A stretch of DNA of 64,000 bases from Paradevosia shaoguanensis. Its GTDB lineage: Bacteria > Pseudomonadota > Alphaproteobacteria > Rhizobiales > Devosiaceae. Below are positions 46,308-55,063 of the stretch, piece after piece (position 1 is the first letter of the stretch; every line of letters begins with the position of its first letter). Both the position numbers and the translations under genes were made by a program. Where the stretch lies: NCBI RefSeq assembly GCF_016801025.1, contig NZ_CP068983.1, forward strand, positions 3,588,501-3,652,500. Direction: 5' to 3'. The notes under the pieces are model-generated. The model was not told where the DNA came from. It saw only the letters and a list, made by a program, of their open reading frames with translations, and did no database searches.

Positions 46308-47168
46308 CTAAATCTCCGCTTCCTCCACATCGATCCTGGTAATCAACCGCCCCAGCCCCATCGGGTCGTCCGTCGTGATCTGATCCACCTTGAGATCGAG
46401 CAGTCGCTCCACGATGTCTGCCGTCTCATCCCCCGCCGACTGGATCGTATAGGCATCTATCCTGCGCCCGCCGTCGTGGAAGGCTTTCACCACGTCGAAT
46501 CCGTTATCGTCGGCGAACAACACGAGCTTGTAGTGGAGATAGATCATCTCCGCCCGCGGTGAGTCCTCCAAGGCCGATTCAACGAAATCGGCGAAGTCCT
46601 TGCTTTCCATCAACTCTTCGAGCTTGCCGTCGTGGCAGGGGTCGTAGCCGACATGCAGTCGCGGCAGCGCCTTCGAGAGCGCGGCAACCGCCTCGGCGTC
46701 ACCTGAGGAGAGGATCATGTGCTCTTGTACCGGCGCAACGGCCGCGGTGAAGCTGGCGAGATTCTCGGCCGTCAGGTCGCGCAGCGACTGCTTGAAATCG
46801 AGCTGCAGCAGCGCGTCCGGGTGCAGCCCGCCCTTGGCGAGCAGTTCAGCGAGGTCCTCGAGGATCATCACCGGATGTGTTGTGGGGTTGCCGTCATTGT
46901 CGCGCAGGCGCAATTGCCGGATGACGTCGGCCGATGCCTCGCCGACCGGCCCATGCCCCGTCGTCTCGCGATCGAGCGTCTCGTCGTGGAGGACCGCAAA
47001 GCCATTGCTGCCATGGCGGACGAGGTCCACTTCGACGCTGGCGCCCAGCCGCATGCCCTCGAGGATGCGCTGGCCGGTGAAGACGGGATCGGTCAGCGTC
47101 CGGCGGCCGCGATGCCATTTGTAGAAGGTGCGATGGCCATCGCGCAGGCAGAAAATATCACTGGGCAT
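46308..47168 (-). CDS. Glycerophosphodiester phosphodiesterase family protein
   Basis: 286 aa from ATG 47168. TIM-barrel GDPD. Catalytic residues: His19-Arg20 in KWHRGRR, Glu46 and Asp48 in VEVDLV, His61-Asp62 in LHDETLDRETTG. The usual PENT segment is replaced by DPVFTG. Likely hydrolyses glycerophosphodiesters to sn-glycerol 3-phosphate, releasing the alcohol. The start overlaps the ABC ATPase gene by 11 nt, making it the last gene of the importer operon. Confidence 0.82.
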   Translation of the reverse strand: MPSDIFCLRDGHRTFYKWHRGRRTLTDPVFTGQRILEGMRLGASVEVDLVRHGSNGFAVLHDETLDRETTGHGPVGEASADVIRQLRLRDNDGNPTTHPVMILEDLAELLAKGGLHPDALLQLDFKQSLRDLTAENLASFTAAVAPVQEHMILSSGDAEAVAALSKALPRLHVGYDPCHDGKLEELMESKDFADFVESALEDSPRAEMIYLHYKLVLFADDNGFDVVKAFHDGGRRIDAYTIQSAGDETADIVERLLDLKVDQITTDDPMGLGRLITRIDVEEAEI

Positions 47169-48228
47169 GTCGAGCGGGCTGAAGCGAGGATTGCTGGGAA
47201 CGGTAGAGCACGGCGTCGTCGCGGAAGAGGGCGAAGCGCTCGGGCTTGAGTTGCACCCGATCCGCGCCCTTCCAGGCGTGATCCGGCGAAACCATGGCTT
47301 TGGCGCGCGTGCCGTTGGGGAGGTCCAGATCGACCATGGCATGCGTGCCGAAATCGACCGCACGATGGACGCTCGAAGTGTCGGGCGAAGCCGCCCCGAT
47401 CAGCGAAAGCGCTTCCGGGCGCACGGCAAGCGTTGCGTCGCCTTCGGCAACCGGTGCGCCGACGGTGATGCCGCCGCCAGTGAACATGCCGTTCTTCACC
47501 TGGCCTTCGACGAAGTTCATCGTGCCGATGAAGCCGGCCACGAACGGGGTCTGCGGCTCGCGGTAGAGTACGTCCGGTCGATCGATCTGCTCGATATGGC
47601 CGTCACGCATCACGACGATCCGGTCGGCGAGAGCAAGGGCTTCGTCCTGGCCGTGCGTGACGAAGAGCGTCGTGATCTTGAGGCGCTGCTGGATGTCGCG
47701 CACTTCCTCGCGCAGGCGTTCGCGCAGATGCTGGTCGAGGCTGGCGAAGGGTTCGTCGAGCAGCAGGATCTTGGGTTCGAGCACCAGCGAGCGGGCGAGG
47801 GCCACGCGCTGCTGCTGGCCGCCGGACAGCTGGTTGGGCTGGCGCTTGCCGTAGCCGGCGAGGCCCACCAGTTCGAGCACGTGCTCGACTTTCTCGGCGA
47901 TTTCCTTCTTGGGCAGACGACGCAACTTGAGGCCGAAGCCGATATTGCCGGCCACGTTCATATGGCTCCAGAGTGCGTGGCTCTGGAACACCATCGTCGT
48001 CGGGCGCTTTTCCGGAGGCAGGCGGGCTACTTCATCGCCATCGATCTTGATCGAGCCACCCGTGGGCGTCTCGAAGCCGCCGATCATGCGCAGGACCGTG
48101 GACTTGCCCGAGCCCGAAGGTCCGAGCAGGCAGACGAGTTCGCCATCGGCGACATCGAGCGAAAAGGTGTCGACGGCGGTGGTCGTGCCGAACTTCTTGG
48201 TGACGTCGTTGATTTCCAAGCGAGCCAT
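47158..48228 (-). CDS. ABC importer ATPase (PotA/UgpC/FbpC-like)
   Basis: 356 aa from ATG 48228 (GGAG upstream). Walker A GPSGSGKST, signature LSGGQQQRVALARS, Walker B ILLLDEPFASLD, switch VTHGQDEALALAD, plus a C-terminal regulatory OB (TOBE) domain from about 270. The nucleotide-binding subunit of the importer encoded with the two permeases and the binding protein upstream. Confidence 0.93.
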   Translation of the reverse strand: MARLEINDVTKKFGTTTAVDTFSLDVADGELVCLLGPSGSGKSTVLRMIGGFETPTGGSIKIDGDEVARLPPEKRPTTMVFQSHALWSHMNVAGNIGFGLKLRRLPKKEIAEKVEHVLELVGLAGYGKRQPNQLSGGQQQRVALARSLVLEPKILLLDEPFASLDQHLRERLREEVRDIQQRLKITTLFVTHGQDEALALADRIVVMRDGHIEQIDRPDVLYREPQTPFVAGFIGTMNFVEGQVKNGMFTGGGITVGAPVAEGDATLAVRPEALSLIGAASPDTSSVHRAVDFGTHAMVDLDLPNGTRAKAMVSPDHAWKGADRVQLKPERFALFRDDAVLYRSQQSSLQPARHAQ

Positions 48229-48256
48229 GGTCAGCTCCAATCCATAAATGTCATTG

Positions 48257-49093
48257 TCATGCACCCAGCCCGCGAGCGAAAGCCCCCTGGCCGATGATGC
48301 GGCGCACGAAGAGCAGGGCGATGAAAGAGGGCACCCAGAGAAGCACCGAAAGCACGGCGCCGTACTGGACGACCATCTGGTTGTTGATGAACGAGATCAT
48401 CAGAACGGGCATCGTGCGAATGGCCGGGGCGCCGATCAGCCAGGCGCCTTCCGTCTCGTAGAACGTGCCCACGAACGAGAGCAGCACCGCCGCAAAGATC
48501 GTTGGCGCTGCCTGGGGCAAGGTGATTGACCAGAAGACTCGCGCCGGGGAGGCGCCCACGTCGCGTGCGGCCTCCTCCATGCGACGGTCGACGCCCTGGA
48601 AGGCGGCAACGGGAATCCAGATCATGAACATCAGCGTGCCCACGAGCTGGATCAGCACCACGCCCCAGAACGTGCCGATGAGGTCGAACGTCAGAAAGAT
48701 CGCCGCAATCGCCACGAGCAGGCCGAACTTGGGGAAAGCGTGCCCGGCCAGGAACGAGAAGAACAGCACGTTGCGGAACGGGAACTTCATGCGCGCAAAG
48801 GCATAGGCGGCCGGCAGGCAGATGATTGCCGAAACCAGCGTCACCATCGTGGTCAGCCGGATGCTGAGCCACAGCGAATCCCACACATCCGCGCGGCTGA
48901 GCGTGGCGTTCCAGAAGCGCAGACCGAACTTCTGCGGAATGACCGAGGGATAGCGCCACACTTCGGTGAAGGCCCAGGTGCCCACCACCACGAGCGGCAG
49001 CACGATCACCAGCGTCAGGGCAACGGCCATGAAAATGCCGGCCCAGTCTATGCGGGTACGGCTGCGGACGAAGGGAAGCGAAAGATTGGCCAT
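48257..49093 (-). CDS. ABC importer permease 2
   Basis: 278 aa with six membrane helices. The EAA-type loop that contacts the ATPase is MEEAARDVGASPARVFWSITLPQAAPTIF (about 180-208). Overlaps permease 1 by one base (49093) and precedes the ATPase by 28 nt. Confidence 0.92.
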   Translation of the reverse strand: MANLSLPFVRSRTRIDWAGIFMAVALTLVIVLPLVVVGTWAFTEVWRYPSVIPQKFGLRFWNATLSRADVWDSLWLSIRLTTMVTLVSAIICLPAAYAFARMKFPFRNVLFFSFLAGHAFPKFGLLVAIAAIFLTFDLIGTFWGVVLIQLVGTLMFMIWIPVAAFQGVDRRMEEAARDVGASPARVFWSITLPQAAPTIFAAVLLSFVGTFYETEGAWLIGAPAIRTMPVLMISFINNQMVVQYGAVLSVLLWVPSFIALLFVRRIIGQGAFARGLGA

Positions 49094-49980
49094 CAGTTGG
49101 CGCCCCCGCGATTCTTGGCGACCGAGCGCACGTAAAAGATGCCGAAGAGAATGCAGAAGCAGAAGGCGATAACGGCCTGCGTCGTCGCGGCCAGTGGATC
49201 GCCGACGTCGCGGAACGTGCGCTGCATGAACGGCCCCATCATTTCGGGCGCAGCCGGACCCAGCACATAGGGCAGGGTGAAGGCCGAGAAGATGCCCAGC
49301 ACGGCGAAGGAAAGCGCCACGAGGATGGAATTGCCGATGCGCGGCAGGATTATGTACCAGAACACCGAGAGGCGCCCGGCGCCGACATCGCGCGCCGCGT
49401 CCACCGATTGCGTGGAGACGCCGCCCAGGCCCGAGAGCAGGATCAGCACGGTGAGCGGAATATGGTCCCAGACGAGGCCGATCACGGGCCCCCAGGGGGT
49501 GAGATAGGGTGATCGGATCTTGGGGAGACCGACCGCATTGAGCATGATGTCGACAGTGCCGTTCGGGCCGATGGTGCGGATGAACGCGTAGGCCAGGATG
49601 ATCGAGGGCACGAACATCGGAAAAATGGCAAGGCCCTGCACGTAGGCAGGGAGCGCGCCCTTGGCGAAGCGCAGGTAGATGGCGATGGGCAGGCAGATCA
49701 GGAGGAGCAGCGCCGCGGTCACCACCGTGGTCCAGAGCGTGACGTAGAGATTATCGAGGCTGTATTTGTCGGAAAAGAAGAATGCATAGGATTCCAGCGA
49801 GAACCGCCGCCCTCCGTCAGCGTCTTGCAGCCAGAACGTGCCGATGATCGCTGAAATGATCGGCCACATGATAAGCCAGACCATCAGCAGTACGGGCGCA
49901 GCGACGAGGAGGAGGCCCAAGAGCCCCCTCCCGTTGCGAGTTGTGGACGGCGCCTTCGCCCTTTCGACGGCGATGGTCAC
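49093..49980 (-). CDS. ABC importer permease 1
   Basis: 295 aa, six helices, EAA loop SVDAARDVGAGRLSVFWYIILPRIGNSIL. ATG 49980 overlaps the binding-protein stop by 4 nt. Together with permease 2 it forms the heterodimeric channel. Confidence 0.92.
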   Translation of the reverse strand: MTIAVERAKAPSTTRNGRGLLGLLLVAAPVLLMVWLIMWPIISAIIGTFWLQDADGGRRFSLESYAFFFSDKYSLDNLYVTLWTTVVTAALLLLICLPIAIYLRFAKGALPAYVQGLAIFPMFVPSIILAYAFIRTIGPNGTVDIMLNAVGLPKIRSPYLTPWGPVIGLVWDHIPLTVLILLSGLGGVSTQSVDAARDVGAGRLSVFWYIILPRIGNSILVALSFAVLGIFSAFTLPYVLGPAAPEMMGPFMQRTFRDVGDPLAATTQAVIAFCFCILFGIFYVRSVAKNRGGAN

Positions 49981-51125
49981 GCGTTGCGATCGATATTGGG
50001 AGCAACGTTGCGATACCAGCCATCATTGATGGCCTTTTCCCAATCGCCGCCCGGGAAGGTCGGGATGGTCTTGGGAACGATATCGGCGAACTTCTTGCGC
50101 AGGTCTTCCGAGACGTAATCCCAGGAAACACCCGGGAAGCCGCCGAGTTCGGTCAGGATCGCAGACTGCACTTCTTCGGTGAGCAGGTAGTCGGCGAGCT
50201 TGAGCGCGGCGTCGTGGTTGGCGGCGTTGGTCGGGATAGTCGCACGCGAGAAGTCGCCGCAAAGGGCGAGGTCGGTGAGCTGGACGAGACCGGTGGTGTC
50301 CGGCAGCACGCCCTGGTCGATGGCCTGGAGGATCTGGTCGGACCAGACCGGAACCATGGTGACCACGCTCTGCGACAGCAGCTGGATCGACTGCGTATTG
50401 CCCGAGGTATAGGCGCCGCCCTCATAGAGCGAGGGAGCCAGTTCGTTGAGCAGGGCCCAGGCCGGGGTCAGGGTCTGTTCGCCGAATTCGGCGGTGAAGT
50501 TCGTGGTGGTGAACTTGGACGGATCCTTGCCGTTCACCTGGTGGATAGCGCGGCGCACGAAGTTGCCACCCGAACCACCCTTGTCGGGACGGTTATAGAC
50601 GAACTGGCCGGGATTGGCCTTGATCCAGGTGACGAGTTCGTCCCAGGTCTTCGGCGCCTTTTCGGCCGGCAGCTTGGTGGTGTCATAGGCCAGCAGCACC
50701 TGCGAACCGCGATAGGGCAGGCCGAACGGGGTCTGGATGGCGAGCGGGTTCACCTTCGAATAGTTCGACAGGTTCGCCTTGGTGAAATCGGTCCACAGAC
50801 CGGCTTCGATGCCGCCGATCGGAAGGTGGGCGTCGAACGATTCATAGAAATCGGACTGCGGGTCCTTCTTGGTCTGCATGGCGGCCATGGCGCGCTCGGC
50901 GATTGCCAGCAGGCCCGAGCTGTCACCAGCGTCGACCCAGTTTACGGTCAGGCCGGGATTGGCCTTCTGGAAGCCGGGGATGATCGAATTGGCCCAGAAG
51001 TCGGTGATGTTGGCATCCGAGCTCGTGTAGACGTCGATCCGATTGGCCTCGGCGAAGGCGATGCGCGGCAGCAAGGTCGCGCCGGCGGCAGCAGCACCTG
51101 CAAAAAGCAGTTCGCGGCGTTTCAT
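49977..51125 (-). CDS. ABC importer periplasmic substrate-binding protein
   Basis: 382 aa from ATG 51125 (GAGGAG upstream). N-terminus MKRRELLFAGAAAAGATLLPRIAFA has a twin-arginine-like pair before a hydrophobic stretch, so Tat export is possible. The rest is a type II binding fold of the YnjB/iron-polyamine class: VYTSSDANITDFWANSII, KANPGLTVNWV, LPYRGSQVLLAYDTTKLP, GGSGGNFVRRAIHQVNG and MVPVWSDQILQAI. The downstream GDPD gene suggests a phosphodiester ligand. Direct evidence for the ligand is lacking. Confidence 0.9.
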   Translation of the reverse strand: MKRRELLFAGAAAAGATLLPRIAFAEANRIDVYTSSDANITDFWANSIIPGFQKANPGLTVNWVDAGDSSGLLAIAERAMAAMQTKKDPQSDFYESFDAHLPIGGIEAGLWTDFTKANLSNYSKVNPLAIQTPFGLPYRGSQVLLAYDTTKLPAEKAPKTWDELVTWIKANPGQFVYNRPDKGGSGGNFVRRAIHQVNGKDPSKFTTTNFTAEFGEQTLTPAWALLNELAPSLYEGGAYTSGNTQSIQLLSQSVVTMVPVWSDQILQAIDQGVLPDTTGLVQLTDLALCGDFSRATIPTNAANHDAALKLADYLLTEEVQSAILTELGGFPGVSWDYVSEDLRKKFADIVPKTIPTFPGGDWEKAINDGWYRNVAPNIDRNA

Positions 51126-51386
51126 GGGTGTTTCTCCTCTTGTGACGACTAGACTTTGTTTTTTTGCGGCAGGTGCCGCGGAAGGCTTAGGCAACGCGAG
51201 GCATACGAGCTGATTGAAACCGTCCCACGACAATCATGTGACGTTTGCATATCAGCCATGTAACAATTGAATGAACACGTGATCATACCCAAAGGTCAAG
51301 TGGAGATTGGCGGACTGTCACAACGCCGATATGAAGGCAGGCAAGGATGTGCATCGATTGAACACGCTGCCAGGTCGGAGGAGCAA
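51126..51386. other. Divergent control region of the importer and LacI gene
   Basis: 261 nt separating the two starts. It is less GC-rich than the flanks and holds a LacI-like palindrome at 51271-51286. The 5' part of the LacI reading frame (51267-51386) is open but not conserved in type, so I count it as leader. Confidence 0.55.
51271..51286. promoter_or_regulatory. Probable LacI-family operator
   Basis: ATGAACACGTGATCAT, symmetric at 14 of 16 positions around a central CpG, the form typical of LacI-family sites. It lies between the importer operon and the regulator gene, 101 nt before the preferred regulator start. A weaker TCATGTGA occurs at 51234-51241. Confidence 0.6.
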
Positions 51387-52430
51387 TTGAGCGACGACAG
51401 CGCCGATACCGAACGCACGCGCGAGCACCCGGGGAGTTCCACCGCGCTCGACGTGGCGAAGGCCGCAAAGGTCTCGCGGATCATGGTTTCCCGAGCCTTC
51501 AACCCTGAGGCTTCGGTCAGGCCCGACAAGCGGCAGCACATTCTCGATGTGGCGGCGAGCCTGGGCTATCACCCGGATATGGCCGCCCGCGCCATGGTCA
51601 CCCGCCGCTCAAACCTCGTGGCGGTGGTGGTCAGCACGTTGGCCAATCCGTGGGAAGCGCAGGAAATCGACGCGCTAACCGCTGTGCTGCAGGAGGATGG
51701 GCTGGCCGTGATGGTGTTCCGGATGGAGCACAAAAGCCGGCTGCAATTCAATTTCGCCCATATCCGCGCCTATCGACCTGCCGCCGTCATCGCCTACATG
51801 GACGATCTCAAGCCACACCAGCTGCGCCGTGCCTTCGGCAATTCCCCGGCCATCTACCCGGTCTATGGCGCCCATGCACCCACGGACCACGACGAGCACA
51901 TGGTCGACCGCCTCCATGTCGAGCAGCATGAGGGAATCGCCAACGCCGTCCGGCTGCTTGCCGGCACCGGCCGCAAGCGGCTGCTGTACGTGCGCGGGGA
52001 GGGGGCGGCTTCCGATCTTGACCGGGTCGACGCACTCGAAGAGGCATTGGCCGAGCACAGCATCGTCTTCGAAGCCGCCATCGACGGCAATTTCGACTAC
52101 GCCACGACTCGCGCCGCCGTCATCAACTACTGGCGCCGCGAGGGCCAGCCCGACGCCATCTTCGCAGCCAATGACACCAGCGCGTTCGGCGCCATCGATG
52201 CGCTGCGCTACGACCTCGGCGTCTCGGTGCCGCAGCAATGCGCCGTGGTTGGATTCGATAACATCCGCGAGGCTGCCTGGCAGGCCTATAACCTCACCAC
52301 GATCGGCGTCGATCTGCGTGAGCGTGTCCAGGCGCTCCGCCGCATGGTGGCTGCACGGGTCAGCGAGCCGCGGGCGCGCTCGATGGTCGAAACCATCCGC
52401 GCACGACTGGTGGTGCGCGGCACGGCCTAG
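51387..52430 (+). CDS. LacI-family transcriptional regulator
   Basis: 347 aa from TTG 51387, where GGAGGAG (51377-51383) gives a good ribosome-binding site and the length fits the family; reading from 51267 adds 40 residues. HTH and hinge: TALDVAKAAKVSRIMVSRAFNPEASVRPDKRQHILDVAASLGYHPDMAARAM. Periplasmic-binding-like effector domain: LVAVVVSTLANPWEAQEIDAL, YGAHAPTDHDEHMVD, PQQCAVVGFDNIREAAW. Presumed repressor of the divergent ABC-GDPD operon. Confidence 0.9.
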   Translation: MSDDSADTERTREHPGSSTALDVAKAAKVSRIMVSRAFNPEASVRPDKRQHILDVAASLGYHPDMAARAMVTRRSNLVAVVVSTLANPWEAQEIDALTAVLQEDGLAVMVFRMEHKSRLQFNFAHIRAYRPAAVIAYMDDLKPHQLRRAFGNSPAIYPVYGAHAPTDHDEHMVDRLHVEQHEGIANAVRLLAGTGRKRLLYVRGEGAASDLDRVDALEEALAEHSIVFEAAIDGNFDYATTRAAVINYWRREGQPDAIFAANDTSAFGAIDALRYDLGVSVPQQCAVVGFDNIREAAWQAYNLTTIGVDLRERVQALRRMVAARVSEPRARSMVETIRARLVVRGTA

Positions 52431-52502
52431 TCCGCGCTTCGCATTGACGCTTCCATTGCGCTCGTGCCAGCGTCGTCCGGTTGATGAACTGGAGGGTGTT
52501 CA

Positions 52503-53348
52503 ATGCGTGTTTCCACTCTGTCCGCTGCGGCCATTGCCGGCCTGCTGCTTTGCTCCACCGCCATTGCCGGCGAGACGAGCGTGACGCTCGAAAAAGGGAT
52601 CGACGCCACGCTCAATGTGCCCGATGGCGCCAAGGGTGCGCCGGCCGTGCTGATGCTGCATGGTTTCGGCAGCGCGAAGGACGAGGTCGGCAACATGTAT
52701 GCTCGCGAAGCCGAGGCGCTGGCCAAGAAGGGTATCGCCTCGCTCCGCATCTCCTTCGAAGGCTTTGGCAAGAGCGATGGCGATACCGGCGCGACGACGG
52801 TCGACCAGCAGCTTGCAGATGCCCTCATTGCCGCCGACTACCTTGCCAATGTCCCGGAGATTGACCGCGCCAGGCTCGGCGTGCTCGGCTTCAGCCTGGG
52901 CGGCGGCATCGCCATCCTTGCCACGGCCGAGCGCCCCGATTTCTTCAAATCGCGCGTCACCTGGTCATCGGTCGGCGACTTTGCCGAGGACATGAAGGGC
53001 TCGGTGGGGCAGGAGGCCTTCGACAAGGCTGCGGCCGATGGCATAGTCGGCCTCGACCTCGGCTTCCGCACCATTGCCCTCAAGAAGAGCTTCTTCGATA
53101 GCCTCGCCGCGCACTCCCTCAAGGATGCGCTTGCCGCCTACAAGGGCGCCTATCTCGCCATCGCCGGCAGCGAGGATTTTTCGGCCAAATACGCCCAGCA
53201 ATATGTCGACGCCGCGCCCGGTGACACCAAGGAAGCCATGATCGTCGAGGGCGCAGACCATATCTATGGCGTGCTGGGCCAGGATCAGGCGCAGGCGGAC
53301 CTGGTAATCAGCAAGACCGCGGACTGGTTTGAGGCGACGTTGAAATAG
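52503..53348 (+). CDS. Secreted alpha/beta hydrolase, dienelactone hydrolase-like
   Basis: 281 aa with a signal peptide (STLSAAAIAGLLLCSTAIA, cleavage near residue 22). Nucleophile Ser131 in LGFSLGGGIAIL, oxyanion segment LMLHGFGSAKDEVGN, and histidine in VEGADHIYG near the C-terminus. Predicted esterase or peptidase in the periplasm; substrate unknown. Start follows GGAGGGTG. Followed by a repeat A copy. Confidence 0.85.
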   Translation: MRVSTLSAAAIAGLLLCSTAIAGETSVTLEKGIDATLNVPDGAKGAPAVLMLHGFGSAKDEVGNMYAREAEALAKKGIASLRISFEGFGKSDGDTGATTVDQQLADALIAADYLANVPEIDRARLGVLGFSLGGGIAILATAERPDFFKSRVTWSSVGDFAEDMKGSVGQEAFDKAAADGIVGLDLGFRTIALKKSFFDSLAAHSLKDALAAYKGAYLAIAGSEDFSAKYAQQYVDAAPGDTKEAMIVEGADHIYGVLGQDQAQADLVISKTADWFEATLK

Positions 53349-53416
53349 GGCTGAGCCGGAGCTGCTGCTTCTCCCGTTGGGGGAGGCGAGGTACGTGGTT
53401 AAGAGCACTGGATAGA

Positions 53417-53466
53417 GCCAGCAGGTCTCCCTCCCCCTTGCGGGGAGGGGACAGGGGTGGGGGTAG
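53417..53466 (+). repeat. Repeat family A, copy 3
   Basis: GCCAGCAGGTCTCCC, the CCCCCTTGCGGGGAG stem and GGGGACAGGGGTGGGGGT, identical in that order to the 2264-2315 copy. It lies in the gap before the mannitol dehydrogenase-type gene. Confidence 0.85.
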
Positions 53467-53537
53467 CCACCCCCCACCTACCCGCCATTGACGCCTCACT
53501 CATTCTACCATACCAGATGCGAAGCTCCGGAGTTCCC

Positions 53538-55001
53538 ATGCCTCGCCTCACCCCCGAAACCCTCGCCTCCGCATCGCCCTCAACCCGACGCTATGCCTAC
53601 GACCGCGGCGTCATCGCACCCGGCATCGTCCACCTCGGCATCGGCGCCTTCCACCGCGCGCACCAGGCGGTCTATGTCGATGACCTCCTCGCCCAGCATC
53701 CGGAATGGGCCATCGTCGGCGCCAGCCTGCGTCGTCCCGATACCAAGAAGGCGCTGGAGCCGCAGGGTAACCTCTATTCCGTGCTGGTCCGCGATGCCTC
53801 GGGCAGCGCCTGCCGCGTCATCGGCTCCATTGCCGGGATCATCGATGCCACGACCGAGGGCGAAACGCTCCTCGAGCTCATGGCTCGGCCAAGCGTGCGG
53901 ATCGTCTCGCTGACCGTTACCGAGAAGGGCTATTGCCACGATCCGGCGACCAGCCATCTCGATCTCGCCCATCCCGACATCGTTCACGATCTCGCCTATC
54001 CGAGCACCCCGCGCAGTGCGCCGGGTTTCCTCGTCGAGGCGTTGGAGCGTCGCCGCCGCGCCGGCATCGCGCCCTTCACGATCATGAGTTGCGACAACCT
54101 GCCGAGCAACGGCCGCACCGCGCAGCGCATTGTGGGCGAGTTCGCCGCTGCACGCGGCCGCGAGCTTGCGGCCTATGTCGAGACGGTGGCCTTCCCCAGC
54201 ACCATGGTCGATCGCATCGTACCTGCCACCACGGACGCCGACCGCGAAGCCGTCGCGGCCATGCTCGGTCTGGACGACGCCTGGCCCGTGGTCACCGAAG
54301 CGTTCAGCCAATGGGTGATCGAGGACCATTTCCCCGCTGGCCGGCCGCCTTTTGAAACTGTCGGCGCTCAGATGGTCGAAGATGTCGAGCCGTTCGAGCG
54401 CATGAAGCTGCGCATGCTCAACGGCTCCCACTCGACGCTGGCCTATCTCGGCTACCTTGCCGGCCACCAATATGTCGCCGACGCTATTGGGGATTCCGCC
54501 TTCCGCGATCTCATCTTCGGTCTCATGACAGAGGAGGTGATGCCGACGCTCGACATGCCGGGTACCGATCTCGCCGGCTATCGCGATGCCTTGCTCGACC
54601 GTTTCGCCAATCCCGCGCTCAAGCACCGCACCTGGCAGATCGCCATGGATGGCAGCCAGAAGCTGCCCCAGCGTCTCCTCGGCACCATCCGCGACCGCAT
54701 TGCCGCCGGCCAAAGCTATGATCGCCTTGCCCTCGGCGTTGCCGCCTGGATGCGTTACGCCACCGGTACGGATGAAAAGGGCGACCCTATCGACGTCCGC
54801 GACCCCATGGTCGATCGTTTCCGCGCCATCGCCGCCGAAGCCGGCCGCGATGCGGAGCGGCTGGTCGACGGCTTCCTTGGACTGCGCGAAGTCTTCGGCA
54901 CGGATCTGCCAGACGATCCCACATTCCGTGCACTGTTGGTGCGTTTGCTCACAAGCCTGCTGGAGCAGGGCGCCGCGGCTACGGTAGGGCAGGTGAAATA
55001 G
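53538..55001 (+). CDS. Long-chain mannitol/fructuronate-type dehydrogenase
   Basis: 487 aa from ATG 53538 (GGAG upstream). Polyol-specific family: IVHLGIGAFHRAHQAVYVDD (NAD loop), TVTEKGY, SCDNLPSNG, FPSTMVDRIVP, and KLRMLNGSHSTLAYL containing the catalytic Lys. Could be mannitol 2-dehydrogenase, arabitol dehydrogenase or fructuronate reductase; substrate is not decided by these motifs. Next to an arabinofuranosidase, so a pentitol is possible. Confidence 0.88.
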   Translation: MPRLTPETLASASPSTRRYAYDRGVIAPGIVHLGIGAFHRAHQAVYVDDLLAQHPEWAIVGASLRRPDTKKALEPQGNLYSVLVRDASGSACRVIGSIAGIIDATTEGETLLELMARPSVRIVSLTVTEKGYCHDPATSHLDLAHPDIVHDLAYPSTPRSAPGFLVEALERRRRAGIAPFTIMSCDNLPSNGRTAQRIVGEFAAARGRELAAYVETVAFPSTMVDRIVPATTDADREAVAAMLGLDDAWPVVTEAFSQWVIEDHFPAGRPPFETVGAQMVEDVEPFERMKLRMLNGSHSTLAYLGYLAGHQYVADAIGDSAFRDLIFGLMTEEVMPTLDMPGTDLAGYRDALLDRFANPALKHRTWQIAMDGSQKLPQRLLGTIRDRIAAGQSYDRLALGVAAWMRYATGTDEKGDPIDVRDPMVDRFRAIAAEAGRDAERLVDGFLGLREVFGTDLPDDPTFRALLVRLLTSLLEQGAAATVGQVK

Positions 55002-55008
55002 CCGCAAA

Positions 55009-55051
55009 CCAACCCTCCCCCTTGCGAGTGGGGAGGGCCAGGTAGGGGGCT
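55009..55051 (+). repeat. Repeat family A, short variant copy
   Basis: CCAACCCTCCC, CTTGCGAGTGGGGAGGG and CCAGGTAGGGGG in order; stem CCTCCCCC..GGGGAGG. It lies between the convergent stops of the polyol dehydrogenase and the GH51 gene and could serve both as a terminator. Confidence 0.75.
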
Positions 55052-55063
55052 CGGGCTCTGCGC

